Shown in pieces: positions 1 through 7,314 of a stretch of 64,000 nucleotides of DNA (the stretch's first letter is position 1; every line of letters starts with the position of its first letter). The DNA is taken from contig JAQUGO010000002.1 in the NCBI GenBank assembly GCA_028684065.1, positions 124,001-188,000 of the forward strand, in the 5' to 3' direction. This DNA comes from Sulfurospirillaceae bacterium. Lineage in GTDB: Bacteria > Campylobacterota > Campylobacteria > Campylobacterales > Sulfurospirillaceae. The notes beneath the pieces are model-generated. The model was not told the origin of the DNA and did not search any database. It worked only from the letters and a program-made list of their open reading frames with translations. The translations under genes were made by a program, and so were the position numbers.

Positions 1-357
1 AATAGTGTTCGTACAGCCAACAGGACGAATCCAACATTCAAGCGGCGATGTTGTCGTAATATCACCTAATTTATGATGATCCACAATACCTAGTATAGTG
101 GTCTCTTTAAGATTATGAGGTGCTTGTGCAAGGTCTGAATAATCGGTAATATAAAGGTTATGGCCTGAAAAATCATTTTTAAGTTCAGGTTTTTCAAGTC
201 CAAATGTTTTTAAGATAAATTCCGTCTCAGGGCTTAATTCGCCTTGACGTGCAGGCGTGCAAGGCTCGCCCAATGCTGTTTTTAAATACGATAATGAGAT
301 TGCTGAACAGATCGAATCAGAATCAGGATTGATATGCCCACATGCATAGGTTGCCAT
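1..357 (-). CDS. ppaC: Manganese-dependent inorganic pyrophosphatase, N-terminal part
   Basis: The first 119 residues of a family II (DHH superfamily) pyrophosphatase, which hydrolyses cytoplasmic pyrophosphate to drive biosynthesis. The start reads MATYACGHINPDSDSICSA, matching the family's GHxxPDxDS metal-binding motif, and a DHHK motif follows near residue 93. The ATG at 357 fits the family N-terminus. The gene runs off the left edge, so about two thirds of the usual roughly 300 residues (rest of the DHH domain and the DHHA2 domain) lie outside the window. It is separated from the LysR gene by only about 50 bases and points the same way. The assignment rests on the two metal motifs and is firm. 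Confidence 0.9.
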   Translation of the reverse strand, partial: MATYACGHINPDSDSICSAISLSYLKTALGEPCTPARQGELSPETEFILKTFGLEKPELKNDFSGHNLYITDYSDLAQAPHNLKETTILGIVDHHKLGDITTTSPLECWIRPVGCTNTI

Positions 358-408
358 GATAGTTCCTTCATTGTTTTTAAGGATATTATAGCGCGTTTAC
401 ACTATATT

Positions 409-1287
409 TTAAGTCACGGCAAAATTTTTAACAAAGTTTTTAAACTCTAGAAAAAGTTTACTTTGGTACTTGTTTTTGTTGTAAATCAGATAAAACTTGC
501 GCTCAATAAGTAAATTATGTAACTTAACTTCATAAAGCTCACCTCGTTTTAACTCTTTTTCAACCACCACTTTTGAAAGACATGTAATCGTTTGAGGGTT
601 TTTTAAAAGAATCGTTTTAGCCTCTTCAAATTCGGAAAATTCCATACAAATTTTAAGCTCTTTAGCAAGCTTGCCAATCGACTCTAAAAAAACTTCCCTC
701 GTGCCTGAACCTTTTTCTCGTACAATCCACTTTTTATACAATAGTTCATCTATATAAAATATTTTTCCTTCTAAATCTTTGTCACTGGTTACTAAAATTA
801 ATTCATCATTACCCATTTCTTCCTTGATAACATCCTCATCACAACAAATAGATTCAATAAAACCAATATCTATAATACCATTTTTAACAAGATTGATAAT
901 ATGCGCTGAGTTTTGAATATCTTTTTGAATCATGACATGAGCATGCGTCTCTAAAAAATGAAAAACGATTTGTGAAGTGATAAAATCACCAATAGTTTTA
1001 CTGGAAGCAATCGTAAGAATCCCAGAAATTTTATTGTCTTTAAAAAAGTTTTCTGCATCCATAAGGGCTTGAAAGTGAGGATATGTTTTCTCTTTAAAAA
1101 GCCTTCCTATCTCATTAATAACCAGTTTTTTACCAATGCGATCAAAAAGTGGTTCCCCAATTTTGCTCTCCAAAGATTTAATAGCAAGCGATACAGCAGA
1201 TTGTGTGATGCCCAATTTTTGGGCTAAATTTGAAAGATGGGCATCTTCACATAGTTGATAAAATAGGCTTAGTTCTTTAAGTGTCAT
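409..1287 (-). CDS. LysR-family transcriptional regulator
   Basis: A 292-residue LysR-type regulator. Residues 1-60 form the winged helix-turn-helix (LAQKLGITQSAVSLAIKSLE), and residues 90-290 form the periplasmic-binding-protein-like effector domain. It is transcribed divergently from the YeiH-type transporter at 1391. In this family that arrangement usually means the regulator controls the neighbour and itself from the shared spacer; in enterobacteria YeiE stands beside YeiH in this way. An inverted repeat sits in the spacer at 1313-1327. The ATG at 1287 has a purine-rich Shine-Dalgarno (AAAGAAGAG) just upstream. The effector is unknown; a sulfur compound would be a guess from context. Confidence 0.85.
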   Translation of the reverse strand: MTLKELSLFYQLCEDAHLSNLAQKLGITQSAVSLAIKSLESKIGEPLFDRIGKKLVINEIGRLFKEKTYPHFQALMDAENFFKDNKISGILTIASSKTIGDFITSQIVFHFLETHAHVMIQKDIQNSAHIINLVKNGIIDIGFIESICCDEDVIKEEMGNDELILVTSDKDLEGKIFYIDELLYKKWIVREKGSGTREVFLESIGKLAKELKICMEFSEFEEAKTILLKNPQTITCLSKVVVEKELKRGELYEVKLHNLLIERKFYLIYNKNKYQSKLFLEFKNFVKNFAVT

Positions 1288-1312
1288 AATCTCTTCTTTA
1301 ATTAATTATATT

Positions 1313-1327
1313 TATGATTATATCATA
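1313..1327. promoter_or_regulatory. Inverted repeat, candidate LysR operator
   Basis: TATGAT-TAT-ATCATA lies in the 103-base spacer between the divergent lysR and yeiH genes. The 6-base arms are perfect, and it contains a T-N11-A pattern as in LysR-type boxes. The spacer is very AT-rich, so chance is possible. The role is inferred from position only. Confidence 0.4.
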
Positions 1328-1390
1328 TTTAATTTATTTTACTAATTAAATAAATTGCTCTATACTTCTTTAAATTTTTTAAGGACTCGT

Positions 1391-2419
1391 ATGTTTCAAA
1401 AAGAACACCGCAATAATACGCTCAGTGGCATCTTATTTGTAGCTCTCTTTGCTATGAGTGCTACGTACCTTTCGGATTTTATCCTCTTTAAACATTTAGG
1501 GATTAGCCCTTTGATTATTGGTATCGTTTTAGGCATGATTTATGCCAATACCCTTCGCAATAAACTACCCAAAGAGTGGGTTCCAGGCATTCTATTTTCA
1601 ACTAAAACAATCTTGCGTACAGGCATTATTTTATACGGTTTTCGCTTAACCTTTCAAAATATTGAAGCTGTTGGAATAGCGGGTATGTTTACCAGTATCG
1701 CTGTTGTGAGCTCTACTTTTACTCTCGGCTATTTCGTTGGGACACGCTTTTTAAAATTAGATAAAGAGACAACGATTCTTACCAGTGCAGGCAGTTCCAT
1801 CTGTGGGGCTGCAGCGGTTTTGGCGACGGAACCTGTGATTAATGCAGAGCCTTACAAAAGCGCTATTGCTGTTTCAACTGTCGTCGTTTTTGGAAGCATC
1901 GCGATGTTTTTGTACCCATTTTTATACAAAGCTGGCTTTATCCCTTTAAGTGCTGATGCGATGGGCATTTATATCGGTGGCACCATTCATGAAGTGGCCC
2001 ATGTGGTTGCCGCGGGTAATGCCATCAACCCCGAAGCGGCGCAAACAGCGGTGATTGTTAAAATGATACGCGTTATGCTTATCGCACCTTTTTTAATCAT
2101 TTTAGGATTTTGGCTTACACAAACCGCCAAGCACATTGGGCAAAAAGCAAAAACAAACGTTACTATTCCTTGGTTTGCCGTTTTCTTTATCCTTGTTGCT
2201 GGCTTTAATTCTTTTCATTTTCTACCCCTTAGCCTTGTTTCGAGTATTAATAGCATCGATACTTTTTTGTTAACGATGGCGATGAGTGCGTTAGGAATGG
2301 AAACAAGCATTGATAAATTTAAAAATGTTGGAATGAAACCTTTATATTTAGCGGGTATCTTGTTTATGTGGTTAATTTTCGGGGGATTTTATATCGTTAA
2401 ATTATCCCTTAGTTTTTAG
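1391..2419 (+). CDS. yeiH: YeiH-type putative sulfate/sulfite exporter family membrane protein
   Basis: A 342-residue inner-membrane protein of the conserved hypothetical 698 (YeiH) family, annotated by many as a putative sulfate exporter; the substrate is not settled. About ten hydrophobic helices are visible. Family hallmarks are GISPLIIGIVLGM near residue 40, the SSICGAAAV stretch in the middle and GGTIHEVAHVVAAG around residue 200. I start at ATG 1391 because AAGGA lies 6-10 bases upstream; an in-frame start at 1355 would add 12 residues without a good ribosome-binding site. It is divergent from the LysR gene. Its last 18 bases overlap, tail to tail, the end of the radical-SAM gene on the other strand. 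Confidence 0.85.
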   Translation: MFQKEHRNNTLSGILFVALFAMSATYLSDFILFKHLGISPLIIGIVLGMIYANTLRNKLPKEWVPGILFSTKTILRTGIILYGFRLTFQNIEAVGIAGMFTSIAVVSSTFTLGYFVGTRFLKLDKETTILTSAGSSICGAAAVLATEPVINAEPYKSAIAVSTVVVFGSIAMFLYPFLYKAGFIPLSADAMGIYIGGTIHEVAHVVAAGNAINPEAAQTAVIVKMIRVMLIAPFLIILGFWLTQTAKHIGQKAKTNVTIPWFAVFFILVAGFNSFHFLPLSLVSSINSIDTFLLTMAMSALGMETSIDKFKNVGMKPLYLAGILFMWLIFGGFYIVKLSLSF

Positions 2420-4084
2420 CTTTTCATCGCGTTGGCGCGCGATTTCTTTATCACTCCATACTAAATAAGGGTCATGATACGCTATACCTTCTATCTTTTT
2501 GATTTCACTCGTAGGCTTTGCAACAAAGCCTACAATATCTGTTTTATCAATCGCTACAATTTCAACCTCAAACCCCGCTTCTATCAATGCAACATGTACA
2601 GAGCGCAAAGAGGCTGAACACACCAAAACACCATCAGTTTTGAGCAATAGATGAAGCTTTTGTAAAAACTCTACACTAATCAAAGTAGGATTGTTACTTT
2701 CCAAAAAAGGATCAAGAAAAATAACATCAAAACGCTCTTTTAAAAATCTTATCGCATAACGCGCATCTGCGTTAAGAAGTTCAATGTGAACACTACCATT
2801 CGTCCAAAAATTTTGCGCATAAAGGCCTTCAAGCATTTTTACATGTAAAGGCTCAGCGATGACTTGGGCGCTTTGCAACAATAGCATTTTATCATGCTCA
2901 ATAGCGCTTACATGTAAGCTATTCTCGCCTAAATTTAATGCCATTTTAAGAGCTGAAAAACTGTTATAGCCCATGCCAAAACCAATATCTAACAGCCTGA
3001 CATGTAAGCCTTCAAGACGCTTTTTTAAATGGCTTTTTGCCACAAACAATTGCTCTGCTTGGCGTAAAGCACCCTCCTTTGGATGGTAATAGTCCTTAAA
3101 TTCATGGTTAAAAAAAGTCGTACTTCCATCTTTTAGTATTATTTGTGGTCGGATTTCATTATTTTTATTTTTTTTAGGCTCCATCAAATCACCTTGAAAA
3201 ATTCCTCGCAAATACATCGTTTTAACAAAGTATTTACTGAATCCATTTTTACTTATTTTCCATAATGGCGCAATTAAATCTTTATCTGGTGTATCAGTTG
3301 CTAAGCGCAAAATAGGTATTGAAGAAGGAATACGCCTAAGCAAATCTATTAAAGCCTCAGCATACTCATATTCATCCATAGTATGAAAAGGAATTTGCGC
3401 ATATTGTTGTGCAAGGGCTGTGTGTTTAATGATATGAAGATTGTGAAATTTTATACCATCAATTCCTTGTTCTACCAAAATATCCACACTCTCTTGCCAA
3501 TGACACATACTCTCATTAGGAAACCCTAAAATTAAATGAGCGTGTACTTTAAGATGCCGTGCATGCAATCTTTCAATCGCTTCTTTAGACTTTTGAGCAT
3601 TATGCCCACGATTTATCGACCTAAGTGTTGCATCATGCATACTTTGAATGCCTAGTTCAATGTGAACCTCTATACTTTTATCCAATTCTTGCAGATAATC
3701 CAATGTCTCATCGCTCAGACAGTCAGGTCTTGTACCAATATATATGGCTTTAAATGGGTATATCTTTAATAATTTTTCATAGATTTTTTGTTGTTGAATT
3801 AGTGAGGCAAATGTACCTGTATAAGCTTGAATATAGAGTGCAAACGCTTTGGCATTGTAGCGTTTTTGCGCAAAAGCAATAGCATGTTCAATCTGTTCCT
3901 CCATGCTTTTGGCCTCTTTGGTCTGCGCCGCACGCGCACCGTCTTCAGGACAAAAGGTACACCCACCACGATCATCCTTATTTCTATTAGGGCATCCAAA
4001 TTTTAAATCTACAGGAATACTGTACAGCGCTTCACCATAGTGCTCGAGCATATAATTTTTATACGTCAAAAAAGGAGCGTGCAT
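2402..4084 (-). CDS. Radical SAM protein (TIGR01212/YhcC type) fused to an MnmC-like methyltransferase domain
   Basis: A 560-residue two-domain protein. Residues 1-300 are a radical-SAM enzyme of the YhcC/TIGR01212 type: the cluster cysteines are C31, C42 and C45 in a C-x10-C-x2-C arrangement instead of the usual Cx3Cx2C, which is characteristic of that family. Residues about 310-530 resemble the MnmC methyltransferase (DUF752) domain: SAM motif LLDIGFGMGYN near 364 and DPFLESNNP near 458. MnmC normally finishes the mnm5 modification of tRNA wobble uridine; the YhcC family's reaction is unknown to me. ATG 4084 is chosen because it overlaps the upstream stop by one base (TAATG) and fits the family N-terminus; a longer frame to 4165 would lie inside the neighbour. 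It may be co-transcribed with the YgbA-like gene. Confidence 0.8.
   Translation of the reverse strand: MHAPFLTYKNYMLEHYGEALYSIPVDLKFGCPNRNKDDRGGCTFCPEDGARAAQTKEAKSMEEQIEHAIAFAQKRYNAKAFALYIQAYTGTFASLIQQQKIYEKLLKIYPFKAIYIGTRPDCLSDETLDYLQELDKSIEVHIELGIQSMHDATLRSINRGHNAQKSKEAIERLHARHLKVHAHLILGFPNESMCHWQESVDILVEQGIDGIKFHNLHIIKHTALAQQYAQIPFHTMDEYEYAEALIDLLRRIPSSIPILRLATDTPDKDLIAPLWKISKNGFSKYFVKTMYLRGIFQGDLMEPKKNKNNEIRPQIILKDGSTTFFNHEFKDYYHPKEGALRQAEQLFVAKSHLKKRLEGLHVRLLDIGFGMGYNSFSALKMALNLGENSLHVSAIEHDKMLLLQSAQVIAEPLHVKMLEGLYAQNFWTNGSVHIELLNADARYAIRFLKERFDVIFLDPFLESNNPTLISVEFLQKLHLLLKTDGVLVCSASLRSVHVALIEAGFEVEIVAIDKTDIVGFVAKPTSEIKKIEGIAYHDPYLVWSDKEIARQRDEKLKTKG
2838..2919. repeat. Two copies of the TTACATGTAA palindrome inside the radical-SAM/MnmC gene
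   Basis: Perfect palindromes TTTACATGTAAA (2838-2849) and GCTTACATGTAAGC (2906-2919) are only 57 bases apart, with a near copy (TGACATGTAAG) at 2999-3009. All three read Leu-His-Val in frame here. They belong to a window-wide repeated palindrome described in the findings. The function is unknown. Confidence 0.75.
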
Positions 4085-4401
4085 TATTTTGAAAAAAACT
4101 TTCGCATTTTCACGAGCCCTAAATACATACCACTGTACATCATCACTTTTGCCATTTTCTTCCACATACCTCGTTCATAACATGGTTTAGGGCATTTACG
4201 ACAACTTGGCTTTGGTTCATGTGGGCATGCACTTAAACGTTCATGCGCATACTGTAATAATTCTTTACACTCTTCACATAAGTGATACTCTTCAAAGAGA
4301 TATCCTGTTTCTTTATTTCTATCCCGATGCTTTCGCTCGCAATAAAGTCCAATGAAGCGATGCAAAACATGTGTATCTTCGTGGAGTTTTTCTATTGTCA
4401 T
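4084..4401 (-). CDS. YgbA-like (nitrous oxide-stimulated promoter) family protein
   Basis: A 105-residue cysteine-rich cytoplasmic protein. It carries CERKHR near residue 21, CEECKEL near 43 and a CxxxxxPxCRKCPKPCY cluster near 60-75. These are features of the YgbA_NO family, whose E. coli member is induced by nitric oxide and linked to recovery from nitrosative stress. The ATG at 4401 gives MTIEKLHEDTH, which suits the family; an ATG at 4449 adds 16 residues unlike it. The stop overlaps the start of the radical-SAM fusion by one base, so the two are probably translated together. The cysteines could bind iron or zinc; this is inference. Confidence 0.7.
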   Translation of the reverse strand: MTIEKLHEDTHVLHRFIGLYCERKHRDRNKETGYLFEEYHLCEECKELLQYAHERLSACPHEPKPSCRKCPKPCYERGMWKKMAKVMMYSGMYLGLVKMRKFFSK

Positions 4402-4536
4402 ACTATTTCTTTTTAATGAGTTATAACATACCCGTAGAAAACGTATCATAAATAATGAACTGTAATCTCACAAGCTTAGTAAAATTTTACTTTTTTGAGT
4501 ATTGAGAGAAGATGAAAAAAAGGAGGGGAAAGGAAG

Positions 4537-4561
4537 CAGAAGAAGAGAGACTCTTCTTCTG
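4537..4561 (-). terminator. Hairpin downstream of the cold-shock gene
   Basis: A perfect 11-base stem (CAGAAGAAGAG / CTCTTCTTCTG) with a 3-base loop lies 7 bases past the csp stop. On the minus strand it is followed, after about 15 pyrimidine-rich bases, by a run of seven T. This suits a terminator for csp. Confidence 0.65.
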
Positions 4562-4567
4562 TAGAAA

Positions 4568-4783
4568 TTATAGAGCTGTTACGTTCTCAGCTTGTGGACC
4601 TTTTTGTCCTTCGCCTAGTTCATAAGTAACTTTTTGACCTTCGTTCAAAGAAACACGACCATAACCTGTTTTATTGATTTGACGAAAATGTACGAATACA
4701 TCTTTACTGCCATCATTTGGTTGAATAAATCCAAAACCTTTTTCGCTGTTGAACCATTTAACGGTTCCTTCCAATAGTGCCAT
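4568..4783 (-). CDS. Cold-shock protein (CspA family)
   Basis: A 71-residue single cold-shock domain that binds single-stranded RNA or DNA and acts as an RNA chaperone. RNP1 (KGFGFI, residues 15-20) and RNP2 (VFVHF, residues 29-33) are both intact, and the length is typical. It is monocistronic: a hairpin follows the stop and a 230-base spacer precedes it. SD sequence GGAG sits 7 bases before ATG. The leader carries a hairpin at its likely 5' end and two 10-base-phased direct repeats upstream, noted separately. Whether it is cold-induced cannot be told from sequence. Confidence 0.95.
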   Translation of the reverse strand: MALLEGTVKWFNSEKGFGFIQPNDGSKDVFVHFRQINKTGYGRVSLNEGQKVTYELGEGQKGPQAENVTAL

Positions 4784-4804
4784 ACAATGCTCCTGTATAA
4801 AATT

Positions 4805-4861
4805 ACACTTTATTGCTAAAGTGTGGTCGAAAATATAAAATTGAGTATTTTGGAGTATTTT
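4805..4861 (-). promoter_or_regulatory. csp promoter and leader hairpin
   Basis: On the minus strand a TATATT -10 box (4832-4837) predicts an mRNA start near 4825. The next bases form a perfect hairpin, ACACTTTA-GCAA-TAAAGTGT (4805-4824), ending about 10 bases before the SD. Upstream, GAGTATTTT occurs twice exactly 10 bases apart (4843-4851, 4853-4861) in the -35 region. The rest of the 230-base spacer shows nothing I recognise. Confidence 0.45.
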
Positions 4862-5016
4862 AGACTGCTAACTGAAAGGTTGACATATATAAAAAAACTA
4901 CCAAAGATGAACTCGAACCTCATCTTTCTGAATAAGCAGTTTACCTTAATTTTTTAAATAAAGCAACTCTTTTAATATTTGTTATACTATTTACGTATAA
5001 AAAGTAAGGAATAGTG

Positions 5017-5331
5017 ATGTTAGCGATTGAAAATTTTTTAAAAGTTGTCTCAAAGAACGAATTTGTAGAAGGCCATGAGGTTTTAGAAGAATTATGGCAT
5101 CTTTACAAAAAATGCTATGAAAAAGAAAATGAAGGCAAAATTCTCAAAGGTCTCATTAATGCTTCAACAGCATTAGCTTTAGCATCTAAAGGGAAAATGG
5201 ATGGTGCGCAAAGAGTTTGGCAAACTTTTGAGAAGTATCGTCCACTTCTTCGCACAACGCCTTGTAAAGACTTGCCACTTTATCAAGAAGCCGAAGCGCT
5301 TCTTGATATGAAAAAGCGCCTTTTTATGTAA
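5017..5331 (+). CDS. DUF309 domain protein
   Basis: A 104-residue protein of the DUF309 family, function unknown. The family signature is clear: FVEGHEVLEELWHLYKK at residues 17-34, with the HExxE-like helix that recalls a metal site, followed by an alanine-rich helix (LINASTALALASKG). I prefer ATG 5017 (AAGGA 6 bases upstream) over GTG 5014. It stands alone: it is divergent from csp and ends 4 bases before the end of nnrS on the other strand. Confidence 0.75.
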   Translation: MLAIENFLKVVSKNEFVEGHEVLEELWHLYKKCYEKENEGKILKGLINASTALALASKGKMDGAQRVWQTFEKYRPLLRTTPCKDLPLYQEAEALLDMKKRLFM

Positions 5332-5335
5332 AACA

Positions 5336-6556
5336 CTAGACTATTTTCTTTCCTGAGATTAAAACAGGACCATAATAAGCTCCCCAAACACTAAAGAGCA
5401 CAAGCCATAAGCTAATGGAGAGATCAAATGTCCACGAAGCATTAATACTGAATCCACTTGTTATTGAATAAAGAATACGAGCTATTAATACAATTTGCGT
5501 TAGGACAAATAGCCCTACTGTAAAACGATTGGCACGTGGAGGCTGGCTTGCATGTCCTAAGGTAACACGGGTACCAAAGCCAATAAAAATTGTATTTAAA
5601 AAACCTAAAGCTAAAATATGTGCATCTAAAGAAGTAAAAGAGATATCAAAATAAAGTTCTCCCGCTTTGCTAAAGGCACCGACAATTAACCCTACTGGTA
5701 ACCAATACAAAGCTAGATGCAAAATTCTTAAGATAGCTGGCGAGCTCATTACTGGTAATTCCCAACGTAAAATCTCTTTTAACAGAAATAGCCCCAGTAC
5801 AATATCAATCACGATTTCAGTCCATTCAAATGTCATCACAATAGTCAATGATTTAAGAAAGAAAAGTGTGAAGACAATCGGAAGAAGCTTTGGAATTTTG
5901 TGAATTTGTACATGAGAGAAAAAAGGAATCATCCGTAGTGCTATCACACAAGTTAAAAAAATAGCATACATATAAAAACCACTTGCATAGGCGATATCAT
6001 ACCAATAAAAAGGAATAGTGTAAGCATCAATCATAAATCCAATAGCAAACATGCCATGTGCAAAAAGCCCAAATCCATAAGCTACAATAATCCAAAAAGG
6101 ATCTTTTTTAATATGAGATTTACCATGCTTAAACATTATATACAATTGGTACAATACGCCTACATGTAAAGCAACCAAAATAGCAACCGAGACAAATAAA
6201 AGCTTTTCTGATAGACAGGCACCAATTATCACGCCCAAGGCACTGATTTCATAAAGGATAAACGTGCGTAGATAAAAATTTCTTGAAGCGTTCATACTCG
6301 CACAGAAGCGAGGAAATGTAGTTAATAAAAATCCTAAAAAGAACTGGCTAAAAACTATAAATATCAGTGAATACCCATGAAAATATATTGGACTGATAAC
6401 CAAGGAAATGACACCTTTAAACCCTAACATAAAAATAACCATGCTCACAATTGCCCATACAACACCAAAAATGAAAAATGGTTGATGGGGTTGTGAAAGA
6501 AAATAATTCTCTTTTGGTTTGAATTGTTCTGGTGGTTGTGTAGTAAATTTTTGCAT
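5336..6556 (-). CDS. nnrS: NnrS family membrane protein
   Basis: A 406-residue inner-membrane protein with about twelve hydrophobic helices. NnrS proteins are haem- and copper-containing membrane proteins that protect against nitric oxide, often next to denitrification genes. Family motifs visible are RMIPFFSH in the middle and HILALGFLNTIFIGFGTRVTLGHAS near residue 330, with conserved histidines. ATG 6556 is preferred because AAGGA precedes it by 6 bases; an ATG at 6616 would extend into the upstream gene. It is the last gene of a long minus-strand run, 11 bases after the TauE-type gene. A palindrome copy, TACATGTA, lies inside at 6161-6168. Confidence 0.85.
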   Translation of the reverse strand: MQKFTTQPPEQFKPKENYFLSQPHQPFFIFGVVWAIVSMVIFMLGFKGVISLVISPIYFHGYSLIFIVFSQFFLGFLLTTFPRFCASMNASRNFYLRTFILYEISALGVIIGACLSEKLLFVSVAILVALHVGVLYQLYIMFKHGKSHIKKDPFWIIVAYGFGLFAHGMFAIGFMIDAYTIPFYWYDIAYASGFYMYAIFLTCVIALRMIPFFSHVQIHKIPKLLPIVFTLFFLKSLTIVMTFEWTEIVIDIVLGLFLLKEILRWELPVMSSPAILRILHLALYWLPVGLIVGAFSKAGELYFDISFTSLDAHILALGFLNTIFIGFGTRVTLGHASQPPRANRFTVGLFVLTQIVLIARILYSITSGFSINASWTFDLSISLWLVLFSVWGAYYGPVLISGKKIV

Positions 6557-6567
6557 TAAAATCCTTG

Positions 6568-7314
6568 TTAATGACTGTAAAATGTAGCATATATTAGATA
6601 TGCTGATAAAAACCAAAGGGATATATTCAATAACTTTTTGTAAAGTTCTTCATCTATTTTATCTTGAATTTTACTGCCTACGCTGAATCCAATAACGGCA
6701 ATAAGTGTCAAAGGCAAAATAGCTAATAAACTTTCGGTCGTAAAACTACCATGATAGCCAAAGATAATAATTTGTAGTGATTTATTAGTAATAAAGCAAA
6801 GGTTCATCACCCCAATAGCACGTTTTTTTTCTAATTTGAGCTCAATAATTAAAATGAGTAACACTGGAATCATAATATTAACAATGCCACCCACAATGCC
6901 ACTTGCAAAACCCAATATTAACGTGATTGCTAACGTATGATGTTCCATATAAGGTGTTAATGAAATTTTAAAACGCTCTTTATTCAGATACATCAAAATG
7001 ACAAAAGCTAAAATTAATTTATAATAGTCACTATAATAAGCAACAAGTATATGCGTCCCAATAAGACTACCGGCCATAACAGAAAGAATCAGTACCTTGT
7101 ACTCTTTCCATATTTGCGTAAAAGAGTTATTACGTTTAATGCTTGTACTATTGACAACCAATGTAGGAATAAGTGTGTATAGTACAGCTCGTTTAAGGTC
7201 CATAAAAGTGGCAAGTAAAGGAGTTGCTATCATTGGAAAACCAAATCCTACAATACCATGCACCATTCCAGATGCAAAAACAATCAAAACTTCCCAGAAA
7301 AAATAATCATCCAT
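6568..7314 (-). CDS. TauE/SafE family (sulfite exporter-like) membrane protein
   Basis: A 248-residue protein with about eight hydrophobic helices and two related halves, as in the TauE/SafE family. The N-terminus GMVHGIVGFGFPMIATPLLA is the family signature and recurs weakly as GFASGIVGGIVNIMIPVLL in the second half. Family members export sulfite, sulfoacetate and similar anions, but many are untested, so the substrate here is unknown. The start overlaps the end of ribD by 8 bases, indicating translational coupling. The YeiH-type exporter nearby at 1391 is a second candidate sulfur-anion transporter in the window. Confidence 0.8.
   Translation of the reverse strand: MDDYFFWEVLIVFASGMVHGIVGFGFPMIATPLLATFMDLKRAVLYTLIPTLVVNSTSIKRNNSFTQIWKEYKVLILSVMAGSLIGTHILVAYYSDYYKLILAFVILMYLNKERFKISLTPYMEHHTLAITLILGFASGIVGGIVNIMIPVLLILIIELKLEKKRAIGVMNLCFITNKSLQIIIFGYHGSFTTESLLAILPLTLIAVIGFSVGSKIQDKIDEELYKKLLNISLWFLSAYLIYATFYSH

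Noticed and set aside
3799-3999. A 66-codon minus-strand frame in the radical-SAM gene
   Set aside because: It overlaps the cluster-binding region in another frame; the translation is Arg/Lys-rich without a start signal.
4784-5016. A small gene in the csp-DUF309 spacer
   Set aside because: No frame with a start and SD; the stretch holds the promoter, hairpin and repeats described and is otherwise AT-rich.
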